From Burkholderia sp. Bp8992 (GTDB lineage: Bacteria; Pseudomonadota; Gammaproteobacteria; Burkholderiales; Burkholderiaceae), in contig NZ_QTQI01000004.1 in the NCBI RefSeq assembly GCF_003853705.1, forward strand, positions 186,001-250,000: DNA of 64,000 nucleotides. Direction: 5' to 3'. Under the pieces are notes generated by a model. The model did no database searches, was not told where the DNA came from, and saw only the letters and a program-made list of their open reading frames with translations. Position numbers and translations under genes: made by a program. The number at the start of each line of letters is the position of its first letter. Position 1 is the stretch's first letter. Below are positions 61,013-64,000 of the stretch, one piece after another.

Positions 61013-61996
61013 ATGAACCAGATTCAGACCATGCGTGTATTCGTCTGCGTCGCCGAGCAGCAGAGCTTCCGGCGCGCGGCGCACCATCTCGGCGTGTCCA
61101 ATGCACTCGTCACGCGTTCGATCGCGATGCTCGAGGGCCACCTGAACACACGGCTGATCCACCGCACCACGCGCAACCTGTCGCTCACCGAGGCCGGCGT
61201 GCGCTACCTCGACGGCTGCCGTGCGCTGCTCGAGGAATTCGATCACCTCGAGTCGTCCGTCGCGCATGCCGTGCGCGAGCCGGCCGGCACGCTGCGCGTC
61301 GTCGCATCGGGGCTGCTGTCGCCGCTGGCGCTGACGCCGCTCGTCAGCAGCTTCCGGCACCGCTACCCCGAACTGCGCGTACAGCTGACCGTCTCCGAAG
61401 GGCCGCTCGACGTGCTCGATTCGGGCTACGACGTCGGCATCGTCACGGGCAACCGGCTCGACGGCAACCCGACGCTGATCGGCCACGCGCTCGCGCCGAA
61501 TCCGTTCGTCGCCTGCGCGGCGCCGGCCTATCTCGACCGGCGCGGCGAGCCGCGCGCACCCGACGACCTGCCCGGCCACGACTGGGTCACGCTCGCGCCG
61601 CACCAGCATGCGCCGACGTGGCAGCTCGTCGGCCACGACGGCGTCGCGCATTCGGTCACGGTGCGCCCGGCGTGCACGGTCAACCAGCTCGCGCTGGTCC
61701 ACGCCGCTGCCGTGGCCGGGGCCGGCATCGCCGTGCTGCCCGAGCCGTGCGTCGCCGACGCGCTCAACAGCGGCACGCTCGTGCGGCTGCTGGCCGGCTA
61801 CCGGATCGACGATCCCGACGCGCAGCTGTCGCTCGTCTACCCGAACCGCCAGTACGTGCCGGCCCGCACGCGCAGCTTCGTCGAGCACGCGCTCGACCAC
61901 TTCAGCGCACAGACGGCTCGCGACCGGACGGACTACGGCTTCCTGCGGCCGTCGCGCGGGCCCGAACGGTCCGACATCGTCACGGGGCTGCAGTAA
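61013..61996 (+). CDS. LysR-type transcriptional regulator
   Basis: A 327-residue LTTR of the CrgA/DsdC-like type. The N-terminal helix-turn-helix is QQSFRRAAHHLGVSNALVTRSIAMLE, followed by NTRLIHRTTRNLSLTEAG. The effector domain spans about 90-300. It lies 30 bases ahead of the 2-hydroxyacid dehydrogenase gene on the same strand and divergent from the aminotransferase; either may be its target. Confidence 0.9.
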   Translation: MNQIQTMRVFVCVAEQQSFRRAAHHLGVSNALVTRSIAMLEGHLNTRLIHRTTRNLSLTEAGVRYLDGCRALLEEFDHLESSVAHAVREPAGTLRVVASGLLSPLALTPLVSSFRHRYPELRVQLTVSEGPLDVLDSGYDVGIVTGNRLDGNPTLIGHALAPNPFVACAAPAYLDRRGEPRAPDDLPGHDWVTLAPHQHAPTWQLVGHDGVAHSVTVRPACTVNQLALVHAAAVAGAGIAVLPEPCVADALNSGTLVRLLAGYRIDDPDAQLSLVYPNRQYVPARTRSFVEHALDHFSAQTARDRTDYGFLRPSRGPERSDIVTGLQ

Positions 61997-62026
61997 ACTG
62001 CGCGCGTCAGCCATCGGAGGTGCAGC

Positions 62027-63025
62027 GTGCGCGTGATCCTGTTCAGCAGCCGGCAGTACGACGACGATTCGTTTACCGCCGCCAACCGGCAGTTCGGCTA
62101 TCGGCTGCACTTCCAGCCGTCGCACCTCGACGCGGAAACCGCGATCCTCGCGCACGGCTATGAAGTCGTGTGCCCGTTCGTCAACGACACCGTCGACGCG
62201 GCCGTGCTCGAACGGCTCGCCGACGGCGGCACGCGGCTGATCGCGCTGCGCTCGGCCGGCTTCAACCATGTCGACCTCACGGCCGCCGAGCGGCTCGGCA
62301 TCACGGTCGTGCGCGTGCCCGCGTATTCGCCGCATGCGGTCGCCGAGCACGCGGTCGCGCTGATCCTCGCACTCAACCGCCGGCTGCCGCGCGCGGTCGC
62401 ACGCACCCGCGAAGGCGATTTCTCGCTGAACGGCCTGCTCGGTTTCGACCTGCACGGCAAGACCGTCGGCGTGATCGGCACCGGCATCATCGGCAGCGTG
62501 TTCGCGAAGATCATGATGGGCTTCGGGATGCACGTGCTCGCGCACTCCGTGCCGCCGTACAACGACGAGCTGATCGCGTTCGGCGCGCGCTACGTCGAGC
62601 TCGACGAACTGCTGCACCACGCCGACATCGTCAGCCTGCACTGCCCGCTGCTGCCGTCGACGCACCATCTGATCAACGAGCGGACGCTCGCACGGATGAA
62701 GCACGGCGCGATGCTGATCAACACCGGGCGCGGCGGCCTCGTCGATGCGCAGGCGCTGGTCGACGCGCTCAAGAGCGGCCAGCTCGGCCACCTCGGGCTC
62801 GACGTGTACGAAGAGGAAAGCGGGCTGTTCTTCGAGGATCACTCCGACCTGCCGCTGCAGGACGACGTGCTCGCGCGCCTGCTGACGTTCCCGAACGTGA
62901 TCGTCACGTCGCATCAGGCGTTCTTCACGCGCGAGGCGCTGGCCGAGATCGCGCATACGACGCTGCTGAACATCGAAGCGTGGCACGCCGGCACGCCGCA
63001 GAACGTCGTGGCGGCAAACCGCTGA
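62027..63025 (+). CDS. ldhA: D-2-hydroxyacid dehydrogenase (D-lactate dehydrogenase type)
   Basis: A 332-residue NAD-dependent enzyme like fermentative LdhA, reducing pyruvate to D-lactate. The coenzyme motif GVIGTGIIGS is near residue 146. The catalytic arginine is in NTGRGGLVD, the glutamate in DVYEEE and the histidine in SHQAFFT. Translation starts at GTG 62027, supported by a strong CGGAGG six bases upstream. It follows the LysR gene by 30 bases and may be co-transcribed with it. Confidence 0.9.
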   Translation: MRVILFSSRQYDDDSFTAANRQFGYRLHFQPSHLDAETAILAHGYEVVCPFVNDTVDAAVLERLADGGTRLIALRSAGFNHVDLTAAERLGITVVRVPAYSPHAVAEHAVALILALNRRLPRAVARTREGDFSLNGLLGFDLHGKTVGVIGTGIIGSVFAKIMMGFGMHVLAHSVPPYNDELIAFGARYVELDELLHHADIVSLHCPLLPSTHHLINERTLARMKHGAMLINTGRGGLVDAQALVDALKSGQLGHLGLDVYEEESGLFFEDHSDLPLQDDVLARLLTFPNVIVTSHQAFFTREALAEIAHTTLLNIEAWHAGTPQNVVAANR

Positions 63026-63197
63026 GAAAAGGCCCATTTGACGGCCGGCAGCGCACTCGCAATCGTTTGCTTTTGCACGCTACCGCGCGCCGCACTCGTC
63101 TTCATCAACAATTCCGCGCTTTGTTTCGGATGAAGCAACGTTTCGGGCGCGCCGTCTGCTATCGTTGCGCCGACGTCCTCCCCTGCTTTTGCCGCTC

Positions 63198-63947
63198 ATG
63201 CGTTTCGACGACTCCGACATCGCCGCGGTCTACCGCGCCATCTTCGAACGGCGCGACATGCGCCACTTCACGCCGGCGCCCGTCGACCCGGTCGTGCTCG
63301 CGCGCTTGCTGCGCGCGGCGCACCATGCGCCGAGCGTCGGCTTCATGCAGCCGTGGCGCTTCATCCGCATCACCGATCCCGCGCTGCGCACCGCGATCCA
63401 CGCGCTGGTCGAGGCCGAGCGCCGCGCGACCGCCGATGCGCTCGGCGAGCGGCAGGACGAATTCATGCGGCTGAAGGTCGAAGGCGTGCGCGAATGCGGC
63501 GAGCTGCTGGTCGTCGCGCTCGCCGACGGCCGCGAGCGCCACGTGTTCGGCCGCCGCACGCTGCCGGAGATGGATCTGGCATCCGCCGCGTGCGCGATCC
63601 AGAACATGTGGCTCGCGGCGCGCGCGGAAGGACTCGGGATGGGCTGGGTGTCGCTGTTCGACGTCGACGCGCTGCGCACGCTGCTGCGGATGCCCGACGG
63701 CGCGAAGCCGATCGCCGTGCTGTGCATCGGGCACGTCGACGCGTTCTATGCGAAGCCGATGCTCGAACAGGAGCGCTGGGCCGCGCGGATGCCGATCGAG
63801 GCTTGCCTGTTCGAGAACGGCTGGGACGACCCGGCGGCGATCGACGGCGTCGGCACGGCCGCTTCGCGTGCCGACACGGAGCCGGAAGCCGACGTGACGA
63901 CCGTGCCGGACGCCGCCCCCGGCGGATCGCCCGCACGCATCGCGTGA
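63198..63947 (+). CDS. bluB: 5,6-dimethylbenzimidazole synthase
   Basis: A 249-residue nitroreductase-fold enzyme that cuts reduced FMN with oxygen to form dimethylbenzimidazole, the lower ligand of vitamin B12. Typical segments are IFERRDMRHFTPAPVD, APSVGFMQPWRFI, AACAIQNMWLAARAEGLGMGWVSLFD and PIAVLCIGHV. The ATG at 63198 is preferred; an in-frame ATG at 63165 adds 11 atypical residues. The tail after about residue 215 is longer than usual and low in conserved features. No cobalamin riboswitch was recognised in the 172 bases upstream. Confidence 0.9.
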   Translation: MRFDDSDIAAVYRAIFERRDMRHFTPAPVDPVVLARLLRAAHHAPSVGFMQPWRFIRITDPALRTAIHALVEAERRATADALGERQDEFMRLKVEGVRECGELLVVALADGRERHVFGRRTLPEMDLASAACAIQNMWLAARAEGLGMGWVSLFDVDALRTLLRMPDGAKPIAVLCIGHVDAFYAKPMLEQERWAARMPIEACLFENGWDDPAAIDGVGTAASRADTEPEADVTTVPDAAPGGSPARIA

Positions 63948-64000
63948 CGGTCGACCCAGCCACGCCCGTCGTTACGGCCCCGATACGGCCCGACGCGGGA

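Noticed and set aside
63026-63197. Possible cobalamin riboswitch before bluB
   Set aside because: The 172-base gap shows none of the conserved B12-box core and is too short for a full riboswitch with its expression platform.

Overview
The window looks like part of a large chromosome of a Burkholderia species, most likely the Burkholderia cepacia complex. The coding DNA is very GC-rich with strong third-position GC. Gene content and order (rmlBACD at the edge of an O-antigen cluster, a class A type pyrB/pyrC' pair, groES-groEL behind a CIRCE element, a Fur-controlled OprB/EfeB/Fbp cluster, xdhABC) match what I recall of Burkholderia chromosome 1. This assignment comes from reading the sequence and from memory; no search was run. 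No rRNA, tRNA, CRISPR array, insertion sequence or prophage was recognised.

Region by region. (1) 1-7.3 kb, minus strand: the end of an O-antigen/LPS cluster. rmlB-rmlA-rmlC-rmlD make dTDP-L-rhamnose, manC makes GDP-mannose, and a family 2 glycosyltransferase and a SAM methyltransferase lie distal. AT content rises towards the left edge, as expected for a variable surface-sugar locus. (2) 7.6-18.5 kb: housekeeping genes. apaH stands alone on the plus strand. The minus-strand run yqgE-ruvX-pyrR-pyrB-pyrC'-plsC contains a dihydroorotase-like protein without the metal-binding HxH. A rubredoxin gene, an uncharacterised 435-residue protein, thiD and the heat-shock operon groES-groEL follow. (3) 18.9-26.8 kb, plus strand: a Fur-box promoter drives an OprB-type porin, a secreted beta-propeller protein, a Tat-exported dye-decolourising peroxidase (EfeB-like) and an FbpABC ferric-iron ABC transporter. 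(4) 26.9-30.3 kb, minus strand: a six-gene unit of a small secreted PF03640-type protein, an ECF sigma factor, its anti-sigma factor, a cupredoxin, a LolA-fold-like protein and an SRPBCC protein, with a candidate ECF promoter in front. (5) 30.5-33.0 kb: an 820-residue secreted protein made of about 15 copies of a 44-residue Gly/Ala-rich repeat. (6) 33.5-37.7 kb: a divergent D-amino-acid catabolic locus (FAD dehydrogenase and periplasmic binding protein against an ornithine-cyclodeaminase-family enzyme and a DauR/YheO-type regulator), with TAGACT palindromes in the control region.

(7) 37.9-50.7 kb: accessory metabolism and transport. This includes a FrnE-like DsbA protein, a DHA2 drug exporter, a TauE/SafE permease, a lipoprotein S10 carboxypeptidase, a 3-hydroxybutyrate-oligomer hydrolase, a BON-domain protein, a membrane-anchored TAXI solute-binding protein, a kappa-class GST-type isomerase, a LysR regulator and an NTF2-like protein. 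(8) 50.8-55.4 kb: xanthine dehydrogenase xdhA-xdhB-xdhC, in which xdhC lacks its usual N-terminal domain. (9) 55.7-64 kb: an MFS transporter, an EamA transporter facing an AraC regulator, a class V aminotransferase, a LysR regulator with a D-lactate-dehydrogenase-type enzyme, and bluB for the lower ligand of cobalamin.

The strongest leads are the iron cluster with its porin and propeller, the ECF/cupredoxin operon, the D-amino-acid locus with its palindromic operators, the large repeat protein and the shortened XdhC.
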